DNA of 64,000 bases from positions 1 to 64,000 of the forward strand of contig NZ_VZIZ01000019.1 of assembly GCF_009812035.1 (NCBI RefSeq), in the 5' to 3' direction. Each line of letters starts with the position of its first letter. Position 1 is the stretch's first letter. Below the pieces are notes generated by a model that was not told where the DNA came from, did no database searches, and saw only the letters and a list, made by a program, of their open reading frames with translations. The stretch comes from Psychrobacter nivimaris. Lineage in GTDB: Bacteria; Pseudomonadota; Gammaproteobacteria; Pseudomonadales; Moraxellaceae. Shown here in pieces: positions 37,701-46,672 of the stretch. A program made the translations under genes and the position numbers.

Positions 37701-40700
37701 CTGTATATTGAACTGAATATCTTGTTTTTTACCCGTCAATGTCTCAGTTAAGGTAGCCGTTAACTTTTGGTTTTTGAGTGTCGCTTTTTGCTCTGCAGTT
37801 AAGTTGCTTGGCACAATAACCGTAAAACTCGCTGCACCCGTAGCGCTGGTTTCGACAATATTATTATTTACACCCGGCTTACCGTTTACAGTTAATAATG
37901 CTGCTAACTCTTTATTCGCAAATTCTAATTGGATAGGCTGACCACTGATGCTTATATTGGTATTCCGAGTACTTAATCCAGCGTTCACCACAGCCGTATC
38001 ACCTTCCCCATTCAATGTATAAAAAGGACGATTATTAATAAGGTTTGGTGAATTTAGTACTGTCAGATCAACTGCTGGCGTTAGTACATCTACTTTTGTG
38101 ATAGTAGATGTATAAGTTTCCTCTTTTTCGACATACGACAGCTGGTAGTTAATACCTACACGCTTCAGTTCGGTACGCTCTGCTGCGGTTAGCCCTTTTG
38201 GAATAGTAACAATAAATGTCGTCTCACCACTAAAATCAGTAGTCGCTGTCGTTTGATTGACTGTAACGCCATAATCGAGTGCGGCTTTACCCAATTGAAT
38301 AGCAACTGCTTGCCCTTTAACTGCTGTTTGATTGGCTTTATTTGATAGCTTAATGCTAATAGTGCCTTGACCACCAAGCTCACTAATAGAAGGCGTGATG
38401 ATCTCGCTAAATTCTAAGCTAGTAACCGGCTGTACGACATCAATTTTGTTTTCAATTTTTGCTTCTGTACCATCGCTATCCGTCAAGGTAGCGGTATAAG
38501 CAATATCCGACGCCACCAACGACGCACGCTCGTCCTCATTGAGATCTTGGCTTAGATTTACGGTGAATACAGCATTGCCAGCTTCATTGGTTGTTTGTTC
38601 ATTACCTTGGATACTAACGCCTGCCACATCCTTAATCACAAGCTTGACGTTTTTACCAGCTGCAACACTACCGTTAGTCAGTTTCGCAGATACTTGAATC
38701 GTAAACTGCTTGTCTGTGACAGTGACCACCTTAGGTGAGCTGATAGAAGTCAATTTAATATCGCTCTTTTCTGCAACCGAGCTAATTTTTACAAGTGAGC
38801 TGCTAATGCTGCTGCTCGCACCTGAATCTTCGACTGCCTTAGCAGTTAGTACAAAATCTTTGATCACTTCTAGCGCGTCTTTCTGTTTCTGCGTCAAGCC
38901 TGCTGGAACCCGAACCGTATAGCTCACCATACCTTTACTATCAGTCACTTGCTCAGAGCTTCCTTCGATACTTAGTAGACCTTGTTCGGTTAAAGCACTA
39001 GGTAAGCTTGCTATTACTTTTTGACCTGTAATAGCACCACCGTTTTTATCATTGACACGGAAGCTAATGATAGCGCTGCCACCTGAGCTTGACAACTGAA
39101 CTTTATCACTAGTGCCAAAGTTGATCTGATACTGTGCTGCCGGAATAATGACAGAAGCATTGTATCCACTGGTCACTACACCATCAGTATCCGTCAAGCT
39201 TACTGCATAATTGATACCTGACTTCACTAGTGCTTCACGTTGAGCTTGAGTCAAATCTTGACTTATCTCTACAGTGAATGTCACATTGCCCGACGCATCT
39301 GTTTTTTGCTCGTTATCTTTAATAGTCATGCCTGATACATTATTAAGCGCTAGCTTAACGACTTTATCAGCTGCAGCGCTGCCATCTTTACGCTTACCTG
39401 ATACGTTGATCGTGAACTGGTCTTTTAGAACATTCACTACCTTAGGGTTAGTCTCTGAAGTTAATACTGTCAAACTTGACTGAACTTTATTGCTTATGCT
39501 GATAGGCGTACTAAGAGCGCTGGTACTAGCGCCTGAAGTCTCGACTAAGTTGGCTGTCAGGAAAAATCCACTGGCTTTTTCTAAAGCTGCTTTTTGTGTA
39601 GCCTCTAATCCAGTAGGGATACGAATAGTATAACTTACGATACCTTTGTCATCTGTTGTCTGCGCAGCCGCACTATCTAAAGTCAATAACCCAGAGTCAA
39701 CTAAAGATTTTGGTAGACTGACTCTGACTTTTTGATTATTTATAACACCGCCGTCCTTATCATTCACTCGGAAGCTCACAATAGTACTACCACCTGAGCT
39801 TGATAGTTGTGCATTACTATTACTGCCAAAGTTGATTTGGTACTCGGAACTCGGGACAGAGGCTTTTACACTGTAGTTTTCAGTGGCAATACCATCGTCA
39901 TCAGTCAATGTAGCTGTATAAGCAATACCTGTTTTTGCAAGTGCTTTGCGCTGTTCTAAGGTCAATGCTTGGTCTATATTCACGGTAAAGACTGCATTAC
40001 CAGCACTGTTTGTGGTTTGTTCACCACCTTCAATACTAATGCCTTTTATATTATTAATGGCAAGCTTCACGGTTTTACTGGCGACCGCACTACCGTCTGG
40101 ACGCTTGGCAGTTACCTGAATCGTAAACTGGTCTTTTAAAACGTTTACGACGCTAGGTGTGGTTTTTGCTGTCAGAATAGTCTTGCTCTTACTAGGGTCA
40201 GCAGTCACTAAGACGCGATTACTGCTAGTATTAATACTGGCACCTGAGGACTCAACCAGACGAGCAGTTAATACAAACTCACCTGCTTTTTCGAGCTCTG
40301 CTCTTTGTGTGGCAGACAGCCCTGCAGGAATGCGTACCATGTAACTTACGTTACCCTGAGCATCAGTTACTTGACTTGCAGCACTCTCAAGCGTTATTAA
40401 ACCTTTCTGCGTCAAGCTGCTAGGTAGACTCGCTGTTACAGTTTGGTTGGCAATGACGCCACCATTTTTATCATTAACGCGGAAGCTTAAAGTCGTAACA
40501 CCACCAGTGCTTAACAGTTTTTCACTAGTACTGCTTCCAAAGTTTAACTTATATTCAGCTACTGGAATAATAACTGGTGCTTTGTATTGCTCGGTGGCTA
40601 CGCCATCTTCATCTGTTAATGTGATCGTATAAGGAATACCAGACTTCACTAACGCTTCACGCTGGGCTGTGGTTAAATCTTGGCTTACATTGATGGTGAA

Positions 40701-42569
40701 TACTGCATTGCCTGATACATCCGTAGTCTGCTGGTTACCTTGAATACTCACACCTGCTACATTGGTGATCGTCAATTTCACTTCTTTCTCAGATGCAGCA
40801 CTACCATCCGGACGCTTACCTGCAACTTGTATTTGGAATTGATCCTTCAATATATTGACCGCACTAGGAATATTTTTCACAGTTAGGATCGTTTCACTTT
40901 CAGCCGTTACTTGGATACGCTCACTGTTGATGCTGCTACTGGCTCCTGATGTCTCAGTAACTTTAGCTGTCAAGATAAAGCCACCAATACCTTCTAGCTT
41001 GGTTCTTTGTGCAGCACTCAAATTGGCTGGCACACTAACATTGTAACTAACCATACCCTTACTATCAGTTACTTGGGCAGCGGCACTGTCTAAAGTTAAA
41101 AGGCCAGTATTTACAAGCTCTTGAGGTAGGCTGGCATTTACTTTTTGATTGGCAATTGCTCCACCATTTTTGTCATTGACACGAAAGCTAATAACAGCTT
41201 CGCTACCAAAACTAGAGATTCTACTTTTATTTTTTGTCGCAAACTTTATTTGATACTGAGAATCAGGGATATATGCTTCATTACCATAAGTGTCTGCGGT
41301 TACTGCACGATTAGGCTCTGATAAAACCACAGTGTAATTCACACCTTTCTCTACAATTTCTTTACGCTGCTCTGTAGTCAATGTAGAAGCTATGATTAGA
41401 CTGACCATTGCTTTACCAGTAACATCAAAGGTAAGAGCCTCTGTACTAAGCCTGACTCCAGCTATCGAATTATTAAGTTTGATAGTGGCTTTCGCGCCAT
41501 CGATATTCGTCGGTACTTTAGAGTTTTTGGCAGTAGCTGTAACAGTTAGAGGTTGCTCATCTCCATAAGCATTGAGCAATTCATCTCTACCTTCCACATT
41601 CAACACATAATCAGAGGTAGGCAGTCCTATAGATAAATTACCAGTTTCTTGCTTAGTCGCCCCACTTTGCTCTTGGATGCTAATAGCATATGCAATACCT
41701 TCTCCTATTAATAAAGCATCGCGCTCAGCTTTTGGAAGATTTTCATCTACCTTTACGTTGAAAACCGCAATACCATCTATATTTGTGGATTTGCTATTAC
41801 CGCCTATGATAGAAATGCCTTTGATACTATCAATGCCCAAACCAACCGCTACGTCTTTGACGCGAGCACCCTTGCTATTTTTGGCAATCACACTGAGAGT
41901 TGCTGTATCACCATATACATTTAAGACGTTATTGGAGACCGAACTGGTAGTCAATGATGTACTTATATCAAGCTCACTTTCAACAATTTGAGTCCCATCT
42001 CCACTACCTTCTCTACTAACGGAGACTTTTAGCTCCTGCGGTGCAACAGCTGTACCATCTGCTTTGTTAGCAGTGGCCATTAAGGTAAAGCCGTTTGCGA
42101 TTAACGCATCTTTATCTACAACTGCCTGTGGGTTAAGCTTTAGCGTGTATACTGCATTACCATCACTATCAGTCACTTGAGTACTTTGACCTTCGATAGT
42201 GATACCGTTGGTTTCGGAGCTCACTACTTTTAATGTCACTGCTTTGCCAACCATCGCACCACCTGAGCTTACTTCAGCTGCCTTTACAGTAACCGTAAAA
42301 ATTGCTTGCTCGTCAGATAGCTCGATAATGGTAGGCGCTGTACTAAGTTTTTGTAAAAAGAAATCAGCCTCAACATCTGGTACTTGTTCACCGCCGTCAC
42401 TCCCACTACCATCTGTTCCAGGCTGCGTAACTCCCAAATCAGGTGCTGGTGCAACAGAGTCTACGGTGTCACCATCACCGCCTCCACCACAACCTGCTAA
42501 TGCTAATGCGCAAGTCAAAGAAGTGAGCTGAAACAACTTAGAAGTAAGGGGTAGAGAGCTGTATGACAT
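34761..42569 (-). CDS. Giant surface lipoprotein with Ig-like (Big) tandem domains
   Basis: About 2,602 residues. I chose the ATG at 42569 because GGAG lies seven bases upstream and the signal peptide then fits (MSYSSLPLTSKLFQLTSLTC, lipobox LALAGC, then GGGG); an in-frame start 29 codons earlier is less likely. After a Gly/Asp/Pro-rich linker the protein is a string of bacterial Ig-like domains. Residues about 435-1378 alternate two domain types of about 118 residues, B-A four times: B carries FRVNDKNGG and Q-V-T-D, A carries VxxVLKDQFxIxV, GNAVFTV and LTDxDG. More divergent Ig-like domains follow, then an acidic calcium-type stretch (LDNDDDVNNNGVLDTIN). The layout suggests an outer-membrane-anchored adhesin or stalk. 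No barrel or sortase signal was seen. Confidence 0.93.
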   Translation of the reverse strand: MSYSSLPLTSKLFQLTSLTCALALAGCGGGGDGDTVDSVAPAPDLGVTQPGTDGSGSDGGEQVPDVEADFFLQKLSTAPTIIELSDEQAIFTVTVKAAEVSSGGAMVGKAVTLKVVSSETNGITIEGQSTQVTDSDGNAVYTLKLNPQAVVDKDALIANGFTLMATANKADGTAVAPQELKVSVSREGSGDGTQIVESELDISTSLTTSSVSNNVLNVYGDTATLSVIAKNSKGARVKDVAVGLGIDSIKGISIIGGNSKSTNIDGIAVFNVKVDENLPKAERDALLIGEGIAYAISIQEQSGATKQETGNLSIGLPTSDYVLNVEGRDELLNAYGDEQPLTVTATAKNSKVPTNIDGAKATIKLNNSIAGVRLSTEALTFDVTGKAMVSLIIASTLTTEQRKEIVEKGVNYTVVLSEPNRAVTADTYGNEAYIPDSQYQIKFATKNKSRISSFGSEAVISFRVNDKNGGAIANQKVNASLPQELVNTGLLTLDSAAAQVTDSKGMVSYNVSVPANLSAAQRTKLEGIGGFILTAKVTETSGASSSINSERIQVTAESETILTVKNIPSAVNILKDQFQIQVAGKRPDGSAASEKEVKLTITNVAGVSIQGNQQTTDVSGNAVFTINVSQDLTTAQREALVKSGIPYTITLTDEDGVATEQYKAPVIIPVAEYKLNFGSSTSEKLLSTGGVTTLSFRVNDKNGGVIANQTVTASLPSSLTQKGLITLESAASQVTDAQGNVSYMVRIPAGLSATQRAELEKAGEFVLTARLVESSGASINTSSNRVLVTADPSKSKTILTAKTTPSVVNVLKDQFTIQVTAKRPDGSAVASKTVKLAINNIKGISIEGGEQTTNSAGNAVFTVNIDQALTLEQRKALAKTGIAYTATLTDDDGIATENYSVKASVPSSEYQINFGSNSNAQLSSSGGSTIVSFRVNDKDGGVINNQKVRVSLPKSLVDSGLLTLDSAAAQTTDDKGIVSYTIRIPTGLEATQKAALEKASGFFLTANLVETSGASTSALSTPISISNKVQSSLTVLTSETNPKVVNVLKDQFTINVSGKRKDGSAAADKVVKLALNNVSGMTIKDNEQKTDASGNVTFTVEISQDLTQAQREALVKSGINYAVSLTDTDGVVTSGYNASVIIPAAQYQINFGTSDKVQLSSSGGSAIISFRVNDKNGGAITGQKVIASLPSALTEQGLLSIEGSSEQVTDSKGMVSYTVRVPAGLTQKQKDALEVIKDFVLTAKAVEDSGASSSISSSLVKISSVAEKSDIKLTSISSPKVVTVTDKQFTIQVSAKLTNGSVAAGKNVKLVIKDVAGVSIQGNEQTTNEAGNAVFTVNLSQDLNEDERASLVASDIAYTATLTDSDGTEAKIENKIDVVQPVTSLEFSEIITPSISELGGQGTISIKLSNKANQTAVKGQAVAIQLGKAALDYGVTVNQTTATTDFSGETTFIVTIPKGLTAAERTELKRVGINYQLSYVEKEETYTSTITKVDVLTPAVDLTVLNSPNLINNRPFYTLNGEGDTAVVNAGLSTRNTNISISGQPIQLEFANKELAALLTVNGKPGVNNNIVETSATGAASFTVIVPSNLTAEQKATLKNQKLTATLTETLTGKKQDIQFNIQSTKAAIDLIAITPNSLNLNGGETQVEVIAQDSKDNVIADKQVYLALPAAVAAQGVRLVTSGTQTTNDSGKASFTLAVPAGLTNAQKSAIGSSFKVVFSATDENDNIATKISTVKTLTPDPSGTTESLTIGANKVVNTKGDTFKVFVRLENTDGAIANRQVTLNVDDPIKTGVSISNGTATTNSDGVATFNLTLEDGANVNQATLEAGIRLTATTTTAENTSLVQNYIVAVDTATIDSYQLIASSDKSTLNTGGDQTNATFRVTDSNGGVLSGVPIQLSIENLEASGAALTTSSTVVSDSSGRVDVGVLLAANSINARLNHSVVINAKIVTPQYDANGTVNMEVREQKSLSLSAIGTTLTLTASEKNLKDNSTTTLSSTLTDGTGLAIANANVELIDTDGNLIASDATATTDSEGKASFTINENDLSFDSNGNLRVFVRAAGERELTTQRSTSSIDLVKVSQAGISFIDIEDVYDVNEQQTINVQIRADSPELAQSLVGETIEVQTTIGQFNNGSGNNDVIFTRRIRATDIAANGYTITVPVKLTSELAGTAVLEAKVLGIFATGTAGSLKYQTTVDTRFRATTPAKVLFQAVRSVITPGSSTELVATVKDKNDVPVEGQTVVFSRASDSSAGRLSAATAITDSKGQARVVYLANASSPINGVTLNARLLNDPNNIGSKSTNITVSKDAVYTTLTFANKISSDDIYYTVNGSISVMDGSGQAVANKEVSIKSYAVEYAQGRVCLLDSSTSYQGANTVDGEGNISTPEPKTFSEKSAILLRSNWITSEDSPEYNYILDNDDDVNNNGVLDTINPVAIIGGTFAEDGYSFVTDAEGRADFQVRYPIRYSNWVKVRFDASTFLNGSENTQSLNYSLPYLDGDLDISGDTLFSPWIADASPFGPGNATCVNSLSVNIDAEKDTTKVILSPYQPSYAVSINGVSPNAQSQGYNSFIVDFNQAFELGATLGVVSNGAGFTRTIKVE

Positions 42570-43053
42570 GTTTTGACTCCGCATGAGCAGTAATTTATCT
42601 GAGCAAATAAGCAAAAAATCATTACCCAGAATCAAAAGAGATTGGTAATGATACATAGATTTACAGTAATACTGGCGTATTAACAGATTGTATTAAATAT
42701 ATAACAGCAACTTTACTGACTTTTGTTATAACTTACAACTAAAAATTAATCTTTACTATTAAACAATCAACAACATAGAGCACTCATTTCAGGGTATAAT
42801 AGCCCTCCTTTAATTCGACAGTTATTGTAAAAATATTTGAGTATTCATCTGTTTTATGGTATAAATGTCGGCTTTAAAATTTTCTGAATTGGTCAGCCTG
42901 TTATTTGCCTTTAGATAACAGCAAAACCAGCTCAACCTTCATATAGTTTTGTTTGGTGCAAAGCTGCCGCTTGCTGTGTCCATGCCGCAAAAACGTGCAA
43001 CTTGCCCAGACTGGTATGAGAAAAACTCATACCTCATAGATTAGGAGTTCGCC
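42570..43053. other. Divergent region with long rpmB leader
   Basis: Between the giant lipoprotein gene and rpmB. It has an AT-rich left half and a right half of about 180 bases that would be the rpmB leader, with two hairpins: CTGTTAT/ATAACAG at 42897-42920 and a perfect GGTATGAG/CTCATACC at 43013-43033. TATAAT at 42795-42800 is a further possible promoter box. Confidence 0.5.
42837..42865 (+). promoter_or_regulatory. Candidate sigma-70 promoter of rpmB-rpmG
   Basis: TTGAGT at 42837-42842 and TATAAA at 42860-42865 are separated by 17 bases, the ideal spacing. Transcription would start near 42872, leaving a leader of about 180 bases. Confidence 0.55.
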
Positions 43054-43290
43054 ATGTCTCGAGTTTGCCAAGTGACTGGAAAGCGCCCTATGGTGGGTAA
43101 TAATGTTTCGCATGCAAACAACAAAACCCGTCGTCGCTTTCTACCAAACCTTCACAACCATCGTTTTTGGGTAGAGTCTGAAAACCGCTTTGTACGTCTA
43201 CGTGTGTCTACCAAAGGTATGCGCATCATTGACAAACTTGGTATCGATAAAGTGTTAGCGGATCTACGCGCACAAGGTCAAAAAGTTTAA
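43054..43290 (+). CDS. rpmB: 50S ribosomal protein L28
   Basis: 78 residues, the full L28 length. It begins [20 protein letters not shown] and continues [19 protein letters not shown], the two most conserved blocks of the family; only one N-terminal Cys is present, so it is not a zinc-binding form. It is the first gene of the rpmB-rpmG pair. TTAGGAG precedes the ATG. A hairpin (AGCAGC...GCTGCT, 43299-43336) follows in the gap before rpmG and may set the ratio of the two products. Confidence 0.98.
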   Translation: MSRVCQVTGKRPMVGNNVSHANNKTRRRFLPNLHNHRFWVESENRFVRLRVSTKGMRIIDKLGIDKVLADLRAQGQKV

Positions 43291-43418
43291 GTTAAAAATA
43301 GCAGCTGGGTGATGACTCTCATCATTTAGGCTGCTGTTTTGCTACATTAATTGTGGCAACTCATTCTTTGAGACACGTACCTATCGTTTGAAGACCCCTC
43401 ATTTACAGGAAAGCTATC

Positions 43419-43574
43419 ATGAGAGATAAAATTAAATTAGTATCAACAGCTGGTACTGGGTATTACTACACCACTACTAAAAACAAGCGCACTATGCCTG
43501 GTAAAATGGAAATCAAAAAGTTTGATCCAAAAGTACGCCAGCATGTGATCTTTAAAGAAGCTAAAATCAAATAA
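43419..43574 (+). CDS. rpmG: 50S ribosomal protein L33
   Basis: 51 residues: [20 protein letters not shown] at the start, [17 protein letters not shown] in the middle and the tail VIFKEAKIK. This is the zinc-free form of L33, since both CxxC pairs are missing. The start at 43419 is supported by ACAGGAAAG upstream. It follows rpmB by 128 bases, the usual order in gammaproteobacteria, and ends before a strong bidirectional terminator. Confidence 0.97.
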   Translation: MRDKIKLVSTAGTGYYYTTTKNKRTMPGKMEIKKFDPKVRQHVIFKEAKIK

Positions 43575-43633
43575 CTGCCATCATTTGTAGAAGGCATTTT
43601 TATAAATACTTTCTATAAAGAGGTTATTTGAAC

Positions 43634-43669
43634 AAAAAAAGGGTTTATCAATTGATAAACCCTTTTTTT
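43634..43669. terminator. Perfect-palindrome bidirectional terminator
   Basis: AAAAAAAGGGTTTATCAA followed directly by its exact reverse complement, 36 bases without mismatch. It lies between rpmG and the convergent small gene ending at 43760. Confidence 0.93.
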
Positions 43670-43759
43670 ATGGTTTTAGTTTAATATTACTAAGCTATAT
43701 CTTCAGTCATTCGCCTTGACCAGTATTTACTTTAACTGGTGCTCAAAAATAACCAAAGA

Positions 43760-44071
43760 TTAGCTGTAGTGTGTTGGTTCTTTATCATATACATGCGCAT
43801 GCCACTTACTCATTTGCTTTTGCATAATGACCTGAATCGCAGCATGAATCATGTGTTGACCAATGGCTTGAGTGTCACTACCAAGTAGCTCTTTTAGCTT
43901 GTCAGAAAAATCAATAGTCATTAGCGGTGCTTCGTCTTGTTCAGCATCACGCAACAACAATCTACCATCATCTGCTTCCACCAACTCTAACGTGGTTTCT
44001 TTGGCAAATCCTGCAAATTGATCGCTACTCTCGTTATCTACTTCTATATCATTATCGATATCGTATGGCAT
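43760..44071 (-). CDS. Conserved acidic small protein, unknown
   Basis: 103 residues, no signal or membrane helix. The N-terminal 20 residues are very acidic (IDNDIEVDNESSD). Residues 25-55 look beta-rich (TTLELVEADDGRLLLRDAEQ) and 60-95 helical (DFSDKLKELLGSDTQAIGQH, then AAIQVIMQKQM). I do not recognise a family. It converges with rpmG across the palindromic terminator. Coding character (acidic N-terminus, amphipathic C-terminal helices) makes it a credible real gene. Confidence 0.7.
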   Translation of the reverse strand: MPYDIDNDIEVDNESSDQFAGFAKETTLELVEADDGRLLLRDAEQDEAPLMTIDFSDKLKELLGSDTQAIGQHMIHAAIQVIMQKQMSKWHAHVYDKEPTHYS

Positions 44072-44292
44072 TAATGTGTTCCTTATTATCCCGTTTAGTA
44101 CTGGTAGAGAAACTAGTCATTGCAAAGCAGTCATTTCTTAAAAATAAACTCATTCGGCAAATCTATCGTCTTACAGTAACGCGGGTAAATCTGTCTTACT
44201 CATACAATGGACGCTTTAACATTGAAATTCAAGGGCTGTCACATAAGTCTTCGCTATAAAAGCAAACTTGAATGCCATGTCATTTGTATATA

Positions 44293-44604
44293 TTAGTGCC
44301 AATAACGCAACTTTCCTAATGTAAATAAGAAGGCCACAAACATTCCAAGGTAATAAACCAGCTTTAGCTCAAGGCTAGGATCACGATACTTAAATGGCAG
44401 TGCAACGGTGGCCGTCGCAGTAGGCAATATCAGCAGCATAAGCAGCCAGTTTTCAATGACATTTAGCCAACCTTGTAAATCGGTTCCGTGACGTAATGAC
44501 GCCAATCCCATTAATAAACAAGCGATAATTAAGCTGGTAAATAAGCCATTTGGTAAGTCTTTAGGATAGATAATTTTAGCAATACTGGCTGGTACGATTC
44601 TCAT
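44293..44604 (-). CDS. Small inner membrane protein, unknown
   Basis: 103 residues with three hydrophobic helices (about 22-36, 50-67 and 80-97) and no recognised domain. It starts MRIVPASIAKIIYPKDLPNG and ends LFTLGKLRYWH. It lies 144 bases from the next small membrane protein gene at 44749, on the same strand. The pair sits between ribosomal protein genes and rpe; function unknown. Between the two are three 19-bp degenerate tandem repeats (44675-44731). Confidence 0.65.
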   Translation of the reverse strand: MRIVPASIAKIIYPKDLPNGLFTSLIIACLLMGLASLRHGTDLQGWLNVIENWLLMLLILPTATATVALPFKYRDPSLELKLVYYLGMFVAFLFTLGKLRYWH

Positions 44605-44674
44605 ATAAAATTCCAGTCATGCTTGTAGAACATGGCTTAATGATTAAAAAATATAAAATATTACGACGTTATGT

Positions 44675-44731
44675 AAGCGCGAATAAACAATATAAGCATG
44701 AATAAACGATACAGGCGCGAAAAAGCATTAT
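44675..44731. repeat. Three degenerate 19-bp tandem repeats
   Basis: AAGCGCGAATAAACAATAT, AAGCATGAATAAACGATAC and AGGCGCGAAAAAGCATTAT follow each other without gap. Confidence 0.7.
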
Positions 44732-44748
44732 ATTTACAGCGAAACAAC

Positions 44749-45147
44749 TTAACTGTAAGTGCCCATCAGCCATAGCATTGATATACAAGAGGTCAAATAA
44801 CCCAAACTAATCGCATTCCAACTCTCGATATGCAGGCCTTTAACTTTATTAAGTATGCGAGAACCTACCCAAAAGAACAGCGGAATACCTAACATAAATG
44901 CAGGCACAATGACCGCTGCATGACGCAGCACGGTTTCGACATCATCACCCACCATCAGGCGAAAGCCATAACCTGCCAAACTAAGTACAAGTGCAAACAT
45001 CGCTAAGCCAATGGTAATGCCTCTAGGTACCAAACTGCGCTGCGGTGTTTCACTATCAAGTGCTTGCCTAGCCTGCTGGTTCAGCGCTTCATGAGAGCTT
45101 ATTTGCTCAGAGGGCACTGTTGAACGGCTAGAATTATTTGTGTCCAT
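44749..45147 (-). CDS. Small inner membrane protein with polar N-terminus, unknown
   Basis: 132 residues. The first 40 are polar and Ser/Gln rich (MDTNNSSRSTVPSEQISSHE). Three hydrophobic helices follow at about 44-64, 75-95 and 110-128. No family recognised. The ATG has GGTGAAAT upstream. A copy of the 105-bp repeat element lies about 30 bases upstream (45177-45282), in the interval that should carry its promoter, so the element may influence expression. Confidence 0.68.
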   Translation of the reverse strand: MDTNNSSRSTVPSEQISSHEALNQQARQALDSETPQRSLVPRGITIGLAMFALVLSLAGYGFRLMVGDDVETVLRHAAVIVPAFMLGIPLFFWVGSRILNKVKGLHIESWNAISLGYLTSCISMLWLMGTYS

Positions 45148-45176
45148 ATTTCACCTTTACATGACTGACCGTTATA

Positions 45177-45282
45177 TATAGCTGATTCAATTTAAAAGAG
45201 ATACAAGGCAACTGAGTGCAGATGTAATGCAATACTTCAAGCGAGGTTAACGCTGTCGCTCTTTTATACGGGATTAACTATA
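45177..45282 (-). repeat. 105-bp MITE-like inverted-repeat element, copy 2
   Basis: Inverted relative to copy 1 at 218-322 and about 90 percent identical. Its ends read TATAGCTGATTC and GGATTAACTATA, flanked by extra TA steps that fit a TA target duplication. It has no coding capacity. It lies between rpe and a small membrane protein gene. Confidence 0.75.
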
Positions 45283-45357
45283 TAGTCATAAGTTATACAG
45301 CACATTCTAATATTATTATTGTATGGCTAATAGCGTTTATTAACCATTCAACACTTG

Positions 45358-46047
45358 CTAGCTGTTGTTTGCTAATGCCAACTCTGCGCGCATCTCATCA
45401 ATAGCGGCTTTATAGTCTTCTTGGTTAAATATCGCAGAACCCGCGACAAACATGTCAGCCCCTGCTTCAGCAATCGCACGGATATTACTGGCTTTAACAC
45501 CACCATCAACTTCCAATCGAATGTCTCGACCACTAGTAATGATACGCTGACGTACCTGACGGACTTTATCTAAAGTACTATCGATAAACGACTGTCCACC
45601 GTAACCCGGGTTCACACTCATTAATAAAATTTGATCTACTTTATCCATAACATAATCAAGATAATGCAGCGGGGTCGCTGGGTTTAATACCAAGCCACAC
45701 TCCGCGCCGCCATCTTTAATCAGTTGAAGTGAGCGATCAATATGCGAGCTGGCCTCTGGATGAAAGGTAATGATGCTCGCCCCTGCTTCCAAGAACTGCT
45801 CAATCATACTATCGACAGGTGAAACCATCAGATGTACATCAATTGGCGCTTCAACACCATAGTCACGCAATGCCTTACAAATCATACTACCAAACGTCAA
45901 ATTGGGTACGTAGTGGTTGTCCATTACATCAAAATGAATCACATCGGCACCCGACTCTAGTACCTTCTCCACTTCTTCGCCCAACCGCGCGAAATCAGCT
46001 GAGAGTATCGATGGTGCAATAAGATAAGGTTTAGCAGGACTGTTCAT
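45358..46047 (-). CDS. rpe: Ribulose-phosphate 3-epimerase
   Basis: Interconverts ribulose 5-phosphate and xylulose 5-phosphate in the pentose phosphate pathway. 229 residues, a TIM barrel with all family motifs: [19 protein letters not shown] at the N-terminus, [17 protein letters not shown] with the metal-binding His and Asp, [25 protein letters not shown], and [12 protein letters not shown] with the second catalytic Asp, then [12 protein letters not shown]. Length matches E. coli Rpe (225). Transcribed alone. Confidence 0.97.
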   Translation of the reverse strand: MNSPAKPYLIAPSILSADFARLGEEVEKVLESGADVIHFDVMDNHYVPNLTFGSMICKALRDYGVEAPIDVHLMVSPVDSMIEQFLEAGASIITFHPEASSHIDRSLQLIKDGGAECGLVLNPATPLHYLDYVMDKVDQILLMSVNPGYGGQSFIDSTLDKVRQVRQRIITSGRDIRLEVDGGVKASNIRAIAEAGADMFVAGSAIFNQEDYKAAIDEMRAELALANNS

Positions 46048-46161
46048 AATTGAGCTACCTAATTCATGTTTATATAAGATATTGATAAATTAAAAAGAAA
46101 ATCCTAATTGGCTCACATATATTGCAAGCCCTTTATGTACTGATGTTAAATACTTAATGGT

Positions 46162-46608
46162 TTAGCGCTGCTTGTATTGAGTTTTGCAATAAGCACGGCC
46201 AACTTCGAAAGAGCGCTTTGCCTCATGTTTGGTGGCGCGATTGCTCACTCTCTGACGCCATAAGCTAAAAGATGACGGCTTTAGCTCTTGGCGCATGAGT
46301 TTGATAACCCCAGTCTCATCGAGACCATAGCTATGCTCTATAGCACCAAATGGCGTTCTATCTTCCCATGCCATCTCTATCACGCGAGATATTTGCACAT
46401 CATCAAGTACTCTATCGCCAGCATCGTTGACAGTTTTTGCAATCAGCTCGTCTGACTTAGCTTGAGACACTTCATCATTACAATCATTGCTACGTTGTTT
46501 GTGTTGTAGAGCAGCATCCATATCAGCCTGCATAGTCGCTTTTGTAGAGCTCGTATCTGCTGACTTATTCTTTGGATTAGAAGCGGTCAAATCTTGATAA
46601 CTTGCCAT
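46162..46608 (-). CDS. TIGR03643/DUF2805 family protein
   Basis: 148 residues. I chose the ATG at 46608 because AGGTGG lies five to six bases before it, rather than a GTG three codons upstream. The first 75 residues are polar and low in complexity. The C-terminal 70 are the conserved domain: ISRVIEMAWEDRTPFGAIEH, then LMRQELKPSSFSLWRQRVSN and RATKH. The pattern suggests a small helix-turn-helix-like RNA or DNA binder, but function is unknown. It follows the S-formylglutathione hydrolase gene by about 64 bases on the same strand. Confidence 0.85.
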   Translation of the reverse strand: MASYQDLTASNPKNKSADTSSTKATMQADMDAALQHKQRSNDCNDEVSQAKSDELIAKTVNDAGDRVLDDVQISRVIEMAWEDRTPFGAIEHSYGLDETGVIKLMRQELKPSSFSLWRQRVSNRATKHEAKRSFEVGRAYCKTQYKQR

Positions 46609-46672
46609 AAAAACCACCTGTTAAGCATGAATGGGATAGCGAAAAATGTATCACGATCATCTGAATGACAAC

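Noticed and set aside
35187..42531. Many plus-strand frames opposite the giant lipoprotein gene
   Set aside because: They recur at the same place in each repeat and are Leu/Val/Ser-rich mirror images of the Thr/Asp/Ala codons; antisense shadows.
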